From assembly GCA_003602665.1 (NCBI GenBank), contig QQSG01000064.1, positions 6,153 through 14,856 of the forward strand: a DNA stretch of 8,704 nucleotides, given 5' to 3'. Positions 1 to 6,468 of this stretch are shown in pieces (within the stretch, counting starts at the first letter, position 1; the number at the start of each line of letters is the position of its first letter). The notes beneath the pieces were generated by a model. It was not told the origin of the DNA and did not search any database. It was given only the letters and a program-made list of their open reading frames with translations. A program made the translations under genes and the position numbers. The DNA is from Candidatus Poseidoniales archaeon. GTDB taxonomy: Archaea; Thermoplasmatota; Poseidoniia; Poseidoniales; Poseidoniaceae.

Positions 1-2615
1 AAGGAAGATAATGCTGCAAGTGCGACGGATTCCCCATCAATTTCGAAGAAGCGGCGAAGTGCAGTTCGAGTATCAGATCTGCCAAACCCATCTGTTCCAA
101 GAACAGTGAATGGAGCATGAACCCATTCTCGTATCATTTCAGGCACTGCAGCCATGTTATCTGAAACTGCAATGATTGGTGAATCATCCTCTGCGAATTG
201 AGTTTCAACCCAACTTGTTCGCATTTCTTCTCCAGGATGAAGTCGGTTCCATCGAGACGTTTCCATTCCATCACGGCGTAATTCTCCGTATGAAGTCGCA
301 GACCAAATCTCAGCACGAACGCCAACTGCTTCTAACTTTTCAACCGCATCAAGAACTTGGAGCATAATCGGTCCTGAACCAATCAATCGAACCACTGGAC
401 CATCGCCCTTTGGTGCTGCTCGAAGACGATACAGTCCTTTGAGGATTCCTTCATCTGAACCTTCCGGCTTCGGCGGCATTGGATAGTTTTCATTGTAAAC
501 TGCGAGATAATACAACACGTCCACATCTTCATCGGACATTTCAACAATACCACGCTTAATGATCGTTGAGAGTTCGAAAGCAAACGCTGGGTCGTATGCG
601 CGAACTGCTGGATTGGTATGTGCCATGAGCAATGAATGACCATCTTGGTGCTGAAGGCCTTCACCGTTGAGCGTTGTACGTCCAGATGTTGCTCCAACAA
701 GGAATCCTCTGGCTCTCGAATCAGCAGCAGACCAAATCAAATCAGCAACTCGCTGGAATCCAAACATGGAGTAAAAGATGTAGAATGGAATGGTTGGACT
801 ACCTTGTGATGAATAGGAAGTTGCAGCTGCAATGAATGAGGAAAGTGCTCCTGCTTCATTGATTCCTTCTTCTAAAATTTGACCTTTTGCGGATTCTTTG
901 TACTTCATCAGAACCTTGTGATCTACAGGTTTGTACAATTGTCCTTCAGGATGGTAGATTCCAAATTCTGCGAATAATGGATCCATACCGAATGTTCTCG
1001 CTTCGTCTGGAATCAGTGGTACGACGCGTTCTCCAAATCCCTTGGTTTTCATGAGACCGCGCATCAAACGAACAAAGACCATCGTCGTTGAGACTTGGCT
1101 CTTTCCTTTCGTCCCTTCATCGAAGTCAGCATAGACTGAATCTTCAGGAAGAGTGAGTCCAAACTTCGGAGAACGGCGTTCAGGACATGGCCCCCCCATT
1201 GCAACACGACGGTTCTTTGCATATGCTGCAACTTCAGGAACGTCCTCTGGTCGGATGAATGGTAATTTCTCCAACTGCTCATCGGTGAAATCAAGACCCA
1301 TCGCATCTCGAATTAATCGAAGATCGTTCTCATCTGCTTTCTTTCGTTGATGGGTAGTGTTTCTTCCTGCGAAAGCAGGACCAAGCCCGTATCCTTTGAT
1401 GGTGCGAGCAAGAACAACCGTTGGTTGTCCTTTGTGAGCACAAGCAGCAGCGTAAGCAGCGTGGATTTTAGCGAAATCATGACCGCCAAGATCCTCTGTT
1501 AGCGCTTCTAGTTCTGCATCAGAATAATCAGCAACCATTGCCGTTAACTCTTCTCCAGCAAACAATTCCTTGCGAATTACTGCCCCTTCGGCAGTGAAGA
1601 GACGTTGTTCATCCCCATCGACGAGGTTTGCAAGACGTTGTGCAAGGATTCCTTTTGTATCTCTTTCAAACAATGAATCCCAAGATGTGCCCCAGAGAAT
1701 TTTGATGACATTCCAACCAGCACCACGGAAGCGTCCTTCCAGTTCTTGAACAATCTTGGAATTACCTCGAACAGGTCCATCAAGACGTTGTAGATTACAA
1801 TTCATTGTCATGACAATGTTGTCAAGTCCTTCTCGACCTGCAAGGGCAAGTTCAGACAAAGACTCTGGCTCATCGGACTCGCCATCTCCCATGGTGTACC
1901 ATACACGAGAAAGCGTTGTATCGGCAAGTCCTCGGTGGTGAAGATAGCGGTTAAAACGAGCTTGATGGATTGCAGTCATAGCGCCTAGTCCCATCGAAAC
2001 AGACGGGTACTCCCAGAATTCTGGCATCAATCGCGGATGAGGGTATGAAGACAACCCTACGCCTTCGACTTCTTGTCTGAAATGTTCAATGTTTTCATCT
2101 GTAAGACGGCCTTCAAGCCAAGCGCGTGAATAGATTCCTGGTGAAGCGTGCCCTTGCCAGTAGACGTGATCGCCCCAGCCATCGCCATCTTTTCCTCTGA
2201 AGAAATGGTTGAGCCCGATCTCCCAAAGATGTGAAACAGAAGCATAGGTCGAGATGTGTCCGCCGATTCCGTCGAAGTATTTGTTAGCCCGTGTGACCAA
2301 CATCATCGCATTCCAACGGTTGATTGTGTGAAGTCGCTTTTCCATTTCCAAATCGCCGGGATATGCCCCTTGCATTTCTGGAGAGATGGTATTGAGATAG
2401 GGTGTTGTGGTCGTATCGATGTCGATGCCGCCTTCCTTTCCTGCTGCAATGGCAGTATGCAACAATCGTTCAGCACGCTGTGAGCCTTGTTGTTCGATAA
2501 CTTGCTCAACTGATTGTTCCCATTCACGACTCTGAATGGGGTCTTCATCTGGTAAAGCATTGTGAGCGCCGGCACGTCGCACCATATTCCCCTCGTGGGA
2601 CCGTCGCGTAGCCAT
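1..2615 (-). CDS. aceE: Pyruvate dehydrogenase E1 component, homodimeric type (3' end cut by window)
   Basis: This is the thiamine-diphosphate E1 subunit that decarboxylates pyruvate and acetylates the lipoyl group of E2 in the cytoplasmic pyruvate dehydrogenase complex. The frame is open from ATG at 2615 to the window edge, giving 871 whole codons. E. coli AceE has 887 residues and ends some 30 residues after the equivalent VAAL motif, so only a short tail is missing. Visible motifs matching AceE are: N-terminal DPIQSREW (the E2-binding region in E. coli), GGHI (H120), QGH (H156), the ThDP/Mg motif GDGESDEPES from residue 243 followed by NCNLQRLDGP, NTTHQ (H422), DEARTFGM, EGINE (E583 region, the cofactor-activating Glu), SGRTTLNGEGLQHQDGHS (H656) and LGTDGFGRSD near the end. 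All active-site histidines and acids appear intact. Family assignment is near certain. No E2 or E3 gene is visible; they could lie beyond base 1. The type is bacterial, so transfer is possible if the host is an archaeon. Confidence 0.97.
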   Translation of the reverse strand, partial: MATRRSHEGNMVRRAGAHNALPDEDPIQSREWEQSVEQVIEQQGSQRAERLLHTAIAAGKEGGIDIDTTTTPYLNTISPEMQGAYPGDLEMEKRLHTINRWNAMMLVTRANKYFDGIGGHISTYASVSHLWEIGLNHFFRGKDGDGWGDHVYWQGHASPGIYSRAWLEGRLTDENIEHFRQEVEGVGLSSYPHPRLMPEFWEYPSVSMGLGAMTAIHQARFNRYLHHRGLADTTLSRVWYTMGDGESDEPESLSELALAGREGLDNIVMTMNCNLQRLDGPVRGNSKIVQELEGRFRGAGWNVIKILWGTSWDSLFERDTKGILAQRLANLVDGDEQRLFTAEGAVIRKELFAGEELTAMVADYSDAELEALTEDLGGHDFAKIHAAYAAACAHKGQPTVVLARTIKGYGLGPAFAGRNTTHQRKKADENDLRLIRDAMGLDFTDEQLEKLPFIRPEDVPEVAAYAKNRRVAMGGPCPERRSPKFGLTLPEDSVYADFDEGTKGKSQVSTTMVFVRLMRGLMKTKGFGERVVPLIPDEARTFGMDPLFAEFGIYHPEGQLYKPVDHKVLMKYKESAKGQILEEGINEAGALSSFIAAATSYSSQGSPTIPFYIFYSMFGFQRVADLIWSAADSRARGFLVGATSGRTTLNGEGLQHQDGHSLLMAHTNPAVRAYDPAFAFELSTIIKRGIVEMSDEDVDVLYYLAVYNENYPMPPKPEGSDEGILKGLYRLRAAPKGDGPVVRLIGSGPIMLQVLDAVEKLEAVGVRAEIWSATSYGELRRDGMETSRWNRLHPGEEMRTSWVETQFAEDDSPIIAVSDNMAAVPEMIREWVHAPFTVLGTDGFGRSDTRTALRRFFEIDGESVALAALSS

Positions 2616-2623
2616 GCCTTGAA

Positions 2624-2629
2624 CCCCTC
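2624..2629 (-). promoter_or_regulatory. Likely ribosome binding site of aceE
   Basis: Reading the minus strand, GAGGGG lies 8 bases before the ATG at 2615, inside the 21-base gap after the upstream membrane-protein gene. It supports that ATG as the start of aceE and translation from a shared transcript. It is the only convincing Shine-Dalgarno-like site in the window; the other starts have none or only weak ones. Confidence 0.55.
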
Positions 2630-2636
2630 GCTGGTC

Positions 2637-4160
2637 TCAAGATACATTTACAGGTGCTTGGAAGACCTTCCATTCGCCTCCTCCATTGAGGAACGGAGCC
2701 TCATCCGAAGCGATGAGTTCCCAATTCTCAGGAGGAGTAACATCGATGTTCGGGGCGAAGATAATGAATTCAACATTATCGAGATTTCCTCGTTGTAGCA
2801 TCTGTTGTCCTTCGAGTTCGATTTCCCAATTGCTATCTGGAGAACGCCAATGGCCAGTGATGTTCTTGTCGCCATCTGGATCGATTTCTAATCTAAACGT
2901 ATACAACCAATGCATTGCTAACGACTCATCATCGATATAGAGGAAATCTTGACCGTCTTGAATTTCTAATGAAACGATTTCTCCGGCATCATCTGTCCAC
3001 ATGGTTTGACCGTGCAATCCTGCAAGCATTGACAATGGGAGAACCAAAAGAATCGCAACGAACATTGGTTTACGAATTGGAGCTAAATCATACGATTGGC
3101 GGTTATTGAAAAAGTGGTTCACCAGCATCAATACTGGAATACTTAGGGCTGTAAGATAACGACCATTGTTGCCCATTGTGATCATGTTCTTCCACAACGG
3201 CACATCCCAACGTATCGACTCATAGACCCACAACGAAGCAATCCACATCGTCATTATGATCATTCCACTGACAACAAATACTGTGAGAAATGTTGTTTGT
3301 GAATCGCGTGAACGGCGAATACTGAGAAGTGTTGGGATGAGGAATGGCCATATTGCTAATCCCAGCAAAAGATACAACCCTACGCCATCACCGAAGGCAA
3401 CAAGAAGTGCGAACATCCATTGTATTGGGTTTGTTTGCATTGCTTCAAATGACCCTCCTTGAACAAAGGATAACCCAACCATAGCCCCGATTGCGAGTGG
3501 TATTCCTATCGCTAATGACTGTAATGGATTGCGCGAATACTTCTGGAAAGCGGGAAGCATTCGATCGAGAAGAATCCAAGCAAAGAGAAGAACCAATAAC
3601 GCCCATCCAACGTTGCTTGAAAGGCCCTTTGTCAAAACTAAAGTATGAACACTAGCGATGGCAAGAAGAACCCATTTGATGAGAGATACTCCTTCTTCTT
3701 CCAACATTTTTACTGATGCTACTGCAATGCCTGCTACTGCGAGTGCAACTGTGGATTCGGGATACAAGCGGCCTGTTGCAAAGATAAATGATGGATGGAG
3801 CGAAAGTAACGCTGCGAAATGGGGTTTTCCCTTACCAAGCCACAGCCCAATGCCAATCAATCCAATCATCGGCAGGAACGCTGCAAGAGGGAGCATAGAC
3901 TCAGGATAGATATCGAGTATCTGCCACCATCCACGTTCCATTACTTTCGTATCATCAGGATTGCTTGCCAGTGGATCTTCGGGACGTACATCACCCCATT
4001 CCAAATCTGGTGTTCCATCATCATTGGATTCAAGTGCTGCAAGATGAAGGTGAGTATCAAGGCCATAATCGCTAACAGCCATCGATGAAAGATGGAGAAG
4101 AATTCCAAAAATGAGCAAGCCCCACCACGGCCGATTCCGTGGGTTTCTCAACTCGCTCAT
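2637..4160 (-). CDS. Polytopic membrane protein with extracytoplasmic C-terminal domain, possible GT-C-type glycosyltransferase
   Basis: I do not recognise a named family. Counting from ATG 4160 (507 residues), there is a first membrane helix at about 13-30. An acidic loop (about 31-88) follows and contains LDTHLHLA (D35, H37, H39). Roughly ten more hydrophobic helices lie between 89 and 382. A soluble tail of about 120 residues is rich in D, E and W. The layout resembles GT-C (PMT/ArnT-like) lipid-linked sugar transferases: an acidic residue in the first outer loop, GRLYPES (131-137) before a helix, and GNNGRYLTALSIP (331-343) late in the membrane part. This is resemblance only. An in-frame GTG at 4166 would add two residues; neither start has a clear ribosome site. 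The TGA at 2639-2637 is 21 bases before aceE, so co-transcription is plausible. The alternative is a membrane protein of unknown role. Confidence 0.85.
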   Translation of the reverse strand: MSELRNPRNRPWWGLLIFGILLHLSSMAVSDYGLDTHLHLAALESNDDGTPDLEWGDVRPEDPLASNPDDTKVMERGWWQILDIYPESMLPLAAFLPMIGLIGIGLWLGKGKPHFAALLSLHPSFIFATGRLYPESTVALAVAGIAVASVKMLEEEGVSLIKWVLLAIASVHTLVLTKGLSSNVGWALLVLLFAWILLDRMLPAFQKYSRNPLQSLAIGIPLAIGAMVGLSFVQGGSFEAMQTNPIQWMFALLVAFGDGVGLYLLLGLAIWPFLIPTLLSIRRSRDSQTTFLTVFVVSGMIIMTMWIASLWVYESIRWDVPLWKNMITMGNNGRYLTALSIPVLMLVNHFFNNRQSYDLAPIRKPMFVAILLVLPLSMLAGLHGQTMWTDDAGEIVSLEIQDGQDFLYIDDESLAMHWLYTFRLEIDPDGDKNITGHWRSPDSNWEIELEGQQMLQRGNLDNVEFIIFAPNIDVTPPENWELIASDEAPFLNGGGEWKVFQAPVNVS

Positions 4161-4212
4161 GGTCACAAAGCCATAGGGTTGGGTTCAACACTTTCGGATG
4201 TCTCGGCTTGTC
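4161..4212. promoter_or_regulatory. Compact divergent promoter region
   Basis: This gap separates the divergent membrane-protein and CoA-transferase genes. It is 52 bases with the inner starts (4160 and 4213) and 31 bases with the outer ones (4166 and 4198). Both promoters must fit here or extend into the opposite coding sequence. I see no clear TATA-like box, bacterial -10/-35 pair or Shine-Dalgarno sequence, which would suit short-leader or leaderless transcripts. Confidence 0.4.
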
Positions 4213-5256
4213 ATGAGCGGAATCTTAGATGGCATCAACATTCTCGACCTCTCGCGTATTCTAGCAGGGCCATATACCGCTCAGATGCTGTCTGACCTAG
4301 GAGCAAATGTTACCAAAATCGAAGCGCCATGGGGAGATGATACTCGAGGATGGGGGCCTCCTTTCACAACGGATTTTGATGGAGAACGTGTAGCAGCTTA
4401 CTTCCTTTGTTGCAATCGAGGCAAATCGATCATCAGAATGAACTTGAAAGAAGAAAGACAGCGCCTGATTGAAATGATCGCAAACGCTGATGTTGTTCTT
4501 GAGAATTTCAAACCAGGAACACTCGAACGCTTGATTGGAACGATTCCTAGTGACACGATTATCTGTTCAATATCTGGCTATGGGGCAACTGGACCAAGAC
4601 GGGATGAGCCGGGATATGATTTGGCCTTGCAAGCACGAAGTGGAATCATGAGCATCACCGGTGAACCAGAAGGTGAGCCAGTAAAAGTCGGGGTTGCATG
4701 GATTGATATCATCACAGGATTGTATGCAGGGAATGCGATTCTGGCTGCTCTCTTGGATAAAGAAAGAACTGGTAGAATTCGTCACATTGATGTCAGCCTT
4801 TGGGACTGTGCAGTTGCATCTCTTGCAAATCAAGCACAGAACGTCCTCGCAAGCGGTACCGATCCAGGCCGGATGGGTTCTGCACATCCAAATCTCGTTC
4901 CCTATCGAGCATTTGAAGCAAAGGATGGATGGTTTGTTGTGGCTGTTGGATCAGATGCGCAATGGGACAAATTCTGTTCAATAACAGGAGTCGAAGCACG
5001 AACTGAATGGTCCACCAACGCAGGACGAATTGAGCATCGTGAAGAGATTGAATCTAACATACAAGAATGGATTCAACATCATAACCGAAACGATTTGGAA
5101 GAAATGCTCGCTGGTATTCCCTGCGCTCCAATCAACACTGTTTCTGAAGCACTTGCGGACCCCCAAAGCAAAGCAAGAGGGGCTCTACTAAACCAGAAGG
5201 GTGTCACGACGTTAGCCAGTCCGCTTCGATTTATGGACGTCAAAAACAACGACTAA
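4213..5256 (+). CDS. CaiB/BaiF family III CoA-transferase (SUGCT-like), C-terminally short
   Basis: Family III CoA-transferases move CoA between carboxylic acids through an aspartyl-CoA thioester. Counting from the upstream ATG at 4198 (352 residues), I see SGILDGINILDLSRILAGPY (7-26), GDDTRGWGPPF (46-56), NRGKSI (73-78), VLENFKPG (100-107), CSISGYGATGP (123-133) and AWIDIITGLYA (167-177). D170 is the expected catalytic aspartate. GDDTRGWGPPF and SISGYG are close to succinyl-CoA:glutarate CoA-transferase (SUGCT), but the acid substrate cannot be fixed from sequence alone. I prefer the ATG at 4213 because family members typically begin a few residues before the LDG.xVLD motif; ATG 4198 is the alternative. 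The protein ends at RFMDVKNND and lacks the usual C-terminal stretch with a PP.LG.HT motif, some 40 residues short of typical members. Its TAA overlaps the convergent lipoprotein gene by 4 bases. Confidence 0.92.
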   Translation: MSGILDGINILDLSRILAGPYTAQMLSDLGANVTKIEAPWGDDTRGWGPPFTTDFDGERVAAYFLCCNRGKSIIRMNLKEERQRLIEMIANADVVLENFKPGTLERLIGTIPSDTIICSISGYGATGPRRDEPGYDLALQARSGIMSITGEPEGEPVKVGVAWIDIITGLYAGNAILAALLDKERTGRIRHIDVSLWDCAVASLANQAQNVLASGTDPGRMGSAHPNLVPYRAFEAKDGWFVVAVGSDAQWDKFCSITGVEARTEWSTNAGRIEHREEIESNIQEWIQHHNRNDLEEMLAGIPCAPINTVSEALADPQSKARGALLNQKGVTTLASPLRFMDVKNND

Positions 5257-6371
5257 TCTTCGATCATATTGACGAGTTTGGCTGCTTCGACAACATCGCC
5301 TTCTTCCCACCAGTCAACGGCAATGAACGTTGGACGCTTTCCGTGTTGTTCGATGCATTCAATTGCTCTCTCGACCATAAACTCAACATCATTAGCTTCC
5401 GCAGCTCGCTGTGAATCTGACAAACCTGCTTGATTCTTTAACCAATTATTCATGTGATAAACAGGCTGATTTGAATCGCCACGGTAGGGGTCACAGTCCA
5501 TTGATTCTGTATCGTCATTTGCGTAATCAGTGGTCCAACCAAATTCAAGGAAGTCGTGAAAGTATGGATGTTCAGAATCACCAGATTGTTCCCAAAAAAC
5601 AACCAGACGCTTGTCCATATTGATCAGTTCAATCAGTGTAGGCCACTCTGTGTTCATGTCATGTACGTACATCATATCAGACAACCCTGCATCATTGAGT
5701 ACGGTCTTCAAATGGTCAGGTTCAACATAATTTTCGATTAGAAGCGTGACAATATCTCGGTCTTCATCTTCCATCTCAGTCTCTAATTTACTCAACCAGT
5801 TGAGTGGATCAACAGCCCCATATGTGCATGGACTGAACGCTTCGTTGGAATTTCCATGGCAAAATCGTACGTTCGATTCGCTCTTATCTGCAGTTGTCAT
5901 ATAGTGCGTATCGAGCATGAAGGCTCGCATTCCAGCATTCCATTGCGCTTGAAAACCCGTCAGGTGATTACTCGCTGGATAGTAGATATTGTCCTCATGT
6001 GTTGAAAATGAGTTGTGCGTTTCAGGAAAAGTCACCTGATCGTAGGTTCGGTGACAGAGCAACACCATACCATTGCAAGGAATCGTTTCGAGATATTCAC
6101 ATGTTCCATCGTCTTCATTTGCATTTTTGTCATAATTATCTGCATCTGGATCGGTACAACCGAGAATTGGTTCTGGTTCTGCATAAACACATGATCCATC
6201 ATCTTCCTCTGCTTCTGAATTGTAATTCTCTGCCTCAGGGTCTGTGCAACCTTGAATCAATGAGTCGACTTCTGCGCCGTCATCAACCACTTCGTCCGAA
6301 GATTCCTCTAGGTATGTGCACCCAGGAGCAGCGAGCAACACGGCCGTGATCAACAGGGCAATGACTCGCAT
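5253..6371 (-). CDS. Secreted lipoprotein with PI-PLC X-type phosphodiesterase domain and two Asp-rich repeats
   Basis: Counting from ATG 6371 (372 residues), the protein begins with a hydrophobic signal peptide (1-17) ending in LLAAPGC, a loose lipobox with C18 as the likely lipidated residue. An acidic linker follows, then two repeats of the GCTDP.A.NY...DDGSC.Y type (41-63 and 71-93). From about 100 to 372 it resembles the PLC-like phosphodiesterase fold: LLCHRTYDQVTFPETHNSFS (103-122, THNS with H119), GMRAFMLDTHY (147-157), FCHG (170-173, H172), DIVTLLIENYV (206-216), LVVFWEQ (256-262) and FIAVDWWEEGDVVEA (349-363). H119 and H172 match the two catalytic histidines of phosphatidylinositol-specific phospholipase C. 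It probably cleaves a phosphodiester of a lipid or glycolipid outside the cell; the substrate is unknown. An in-frame ATG at 6443 would add 24 charged residues before the signal peptide, so I reject it. The gene converges on the CoA-transferase and diverges from the glycosyltransferases. Confidence 0.9.
   Translation of the reverse strand: MRVIALLITAVLLAAPGCTYLEESSDEVVDDGAEVDSLIQGCTDPEAENYNSEAEEDDGSCVYAEPEPILGCTDPDADNYDKNANEDDGTCEYLETIPCNGMVLLCHRTYDQVTFPETHNSFSTHEDNIYYPASNHLTGFQAQWNAGMRAFMLDTHYMTTADKSESNVRFCHGNSNEAFSPCTYGAVDPLNWLSKLETEMEDEDRDIVTLLIENYVEPDHLKTVLNDAGLSDMMYVHDMNTEWPTLIELINMDKRLVVFWEQSGDSEHPYFHDFLEFGWTTDYANDDTESMDCDPYRGDSNQPVYHMNNWLKNQAGLSDSQRAAEANDVEFMVERAIECIEQHGKRPTFIAVDWWEEGDVVEAAKLVNMIED
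6093..6161 (-). repeat. Asp/Cys-rich protein repeat, copy 2
   Basis: This copy encodes 23 residues beginning GCTDPDADNY and ending DDGTCEY. The paired cysteines and DDG acidic cluster suggest a small calcium-binding, disulfide-closed module. Its start lies 30 residues after that of copy 1. Confidence 0.8.
6183..6251 (-). repeat. Asp/Cys-rich protein repeat, copy 1
   Basis: This copy encodes 23 residues beginning GCTDPEAENY and ending DDGSCVY. It is the same module as the copy at 6093-6161. At the protein level the first five residues and the DDG.C.Y end are identical; at DNA level third positions differ widely, so the duplication is old or the module was acquired as a pair. Such repeats are familiar from exported proteins of marine Bacteroidetes and Marine Group II archaea. 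Confidence 0.8.
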
Positions 6372-6468
6372 GGTCTGCACTGGCAGTGAAGTGTCTTGAA
6401 AACTCCGCTTAGGAATCAATACAGTTCTCTGTTGTGGCAACAAAGGGATTGGCTAATGTATCAGTAAC
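6372..6468. promoter_or_regulatory. Divergent intergenic region with two small inverted repeats
   Basis: This 97-base gap must hold promoters for the lipoprotein gene (leftward) and the glycosyltransferase pair (rightward). No clear TATA box, -10/-35 pair or Shine-Dalgarno site is visible. Two short perfect inverted repeats occur: CACTG-G-CAGTG at 6378-6388, just before the lipoprotein ATG, and TGTTG-TGG-CAACA at 6430-6442, 27 bases before the glycosyltransferase ATG. Either could be a regulator site, but arms of 5 bases can arise by chance. Confidence 0.4.

Noticed and set aside
1365..1380. Perfect hairpin TCCTGC-GAAA-GCAGGA on the plus strand, resembling a GNRA tetraloop RNA
   Set aside because: It lies in the middle of aceE, where the bases encode a conserved GPAFAG stretch; no other RNA structure surrounds it. 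Probably coincidental.
2303..2647. Open frame of 114 codons on the minus strand across the aceE start
   Set aside because: It is out of frame with the highly conserved N-terminus of AceE and its product has no recognisable features; a shadow frame.
3658..4088. Open frames on the plus strand opposite the membrane-protein gene
   Set aside because: The minus-strand frame is 507 codons long and encodes a coherent multi-helix protein; the opposite frames look like mirror artefacts of its codon use.
5257..5420. Frameshifted continuation of the CoA-transferase C-terminus past its stop
   Set aside because: The bases after the stop encode the conserved C-terminal VDWWEEGDVVEAAKLVN region of the lipoprotein on the other strand, and no PP.LG.HT-like motif was found in the plus-strand frames by eye.
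6430..6442. TGTTG-TGG-CAACA as a transcription terminator
   Set aside because: It lies between divergent promoters, the stem is only 5 bases and no T-run follows; at most a regulator site.
6372..6443. N-terminal extension of the lipoprotein from the ATG at 6443
   Set aside because: It would put 24 polar, charged residues before a clean signal peptide and lipobox; ATG 6371 gives a normal export signal and leaves room for promoters.
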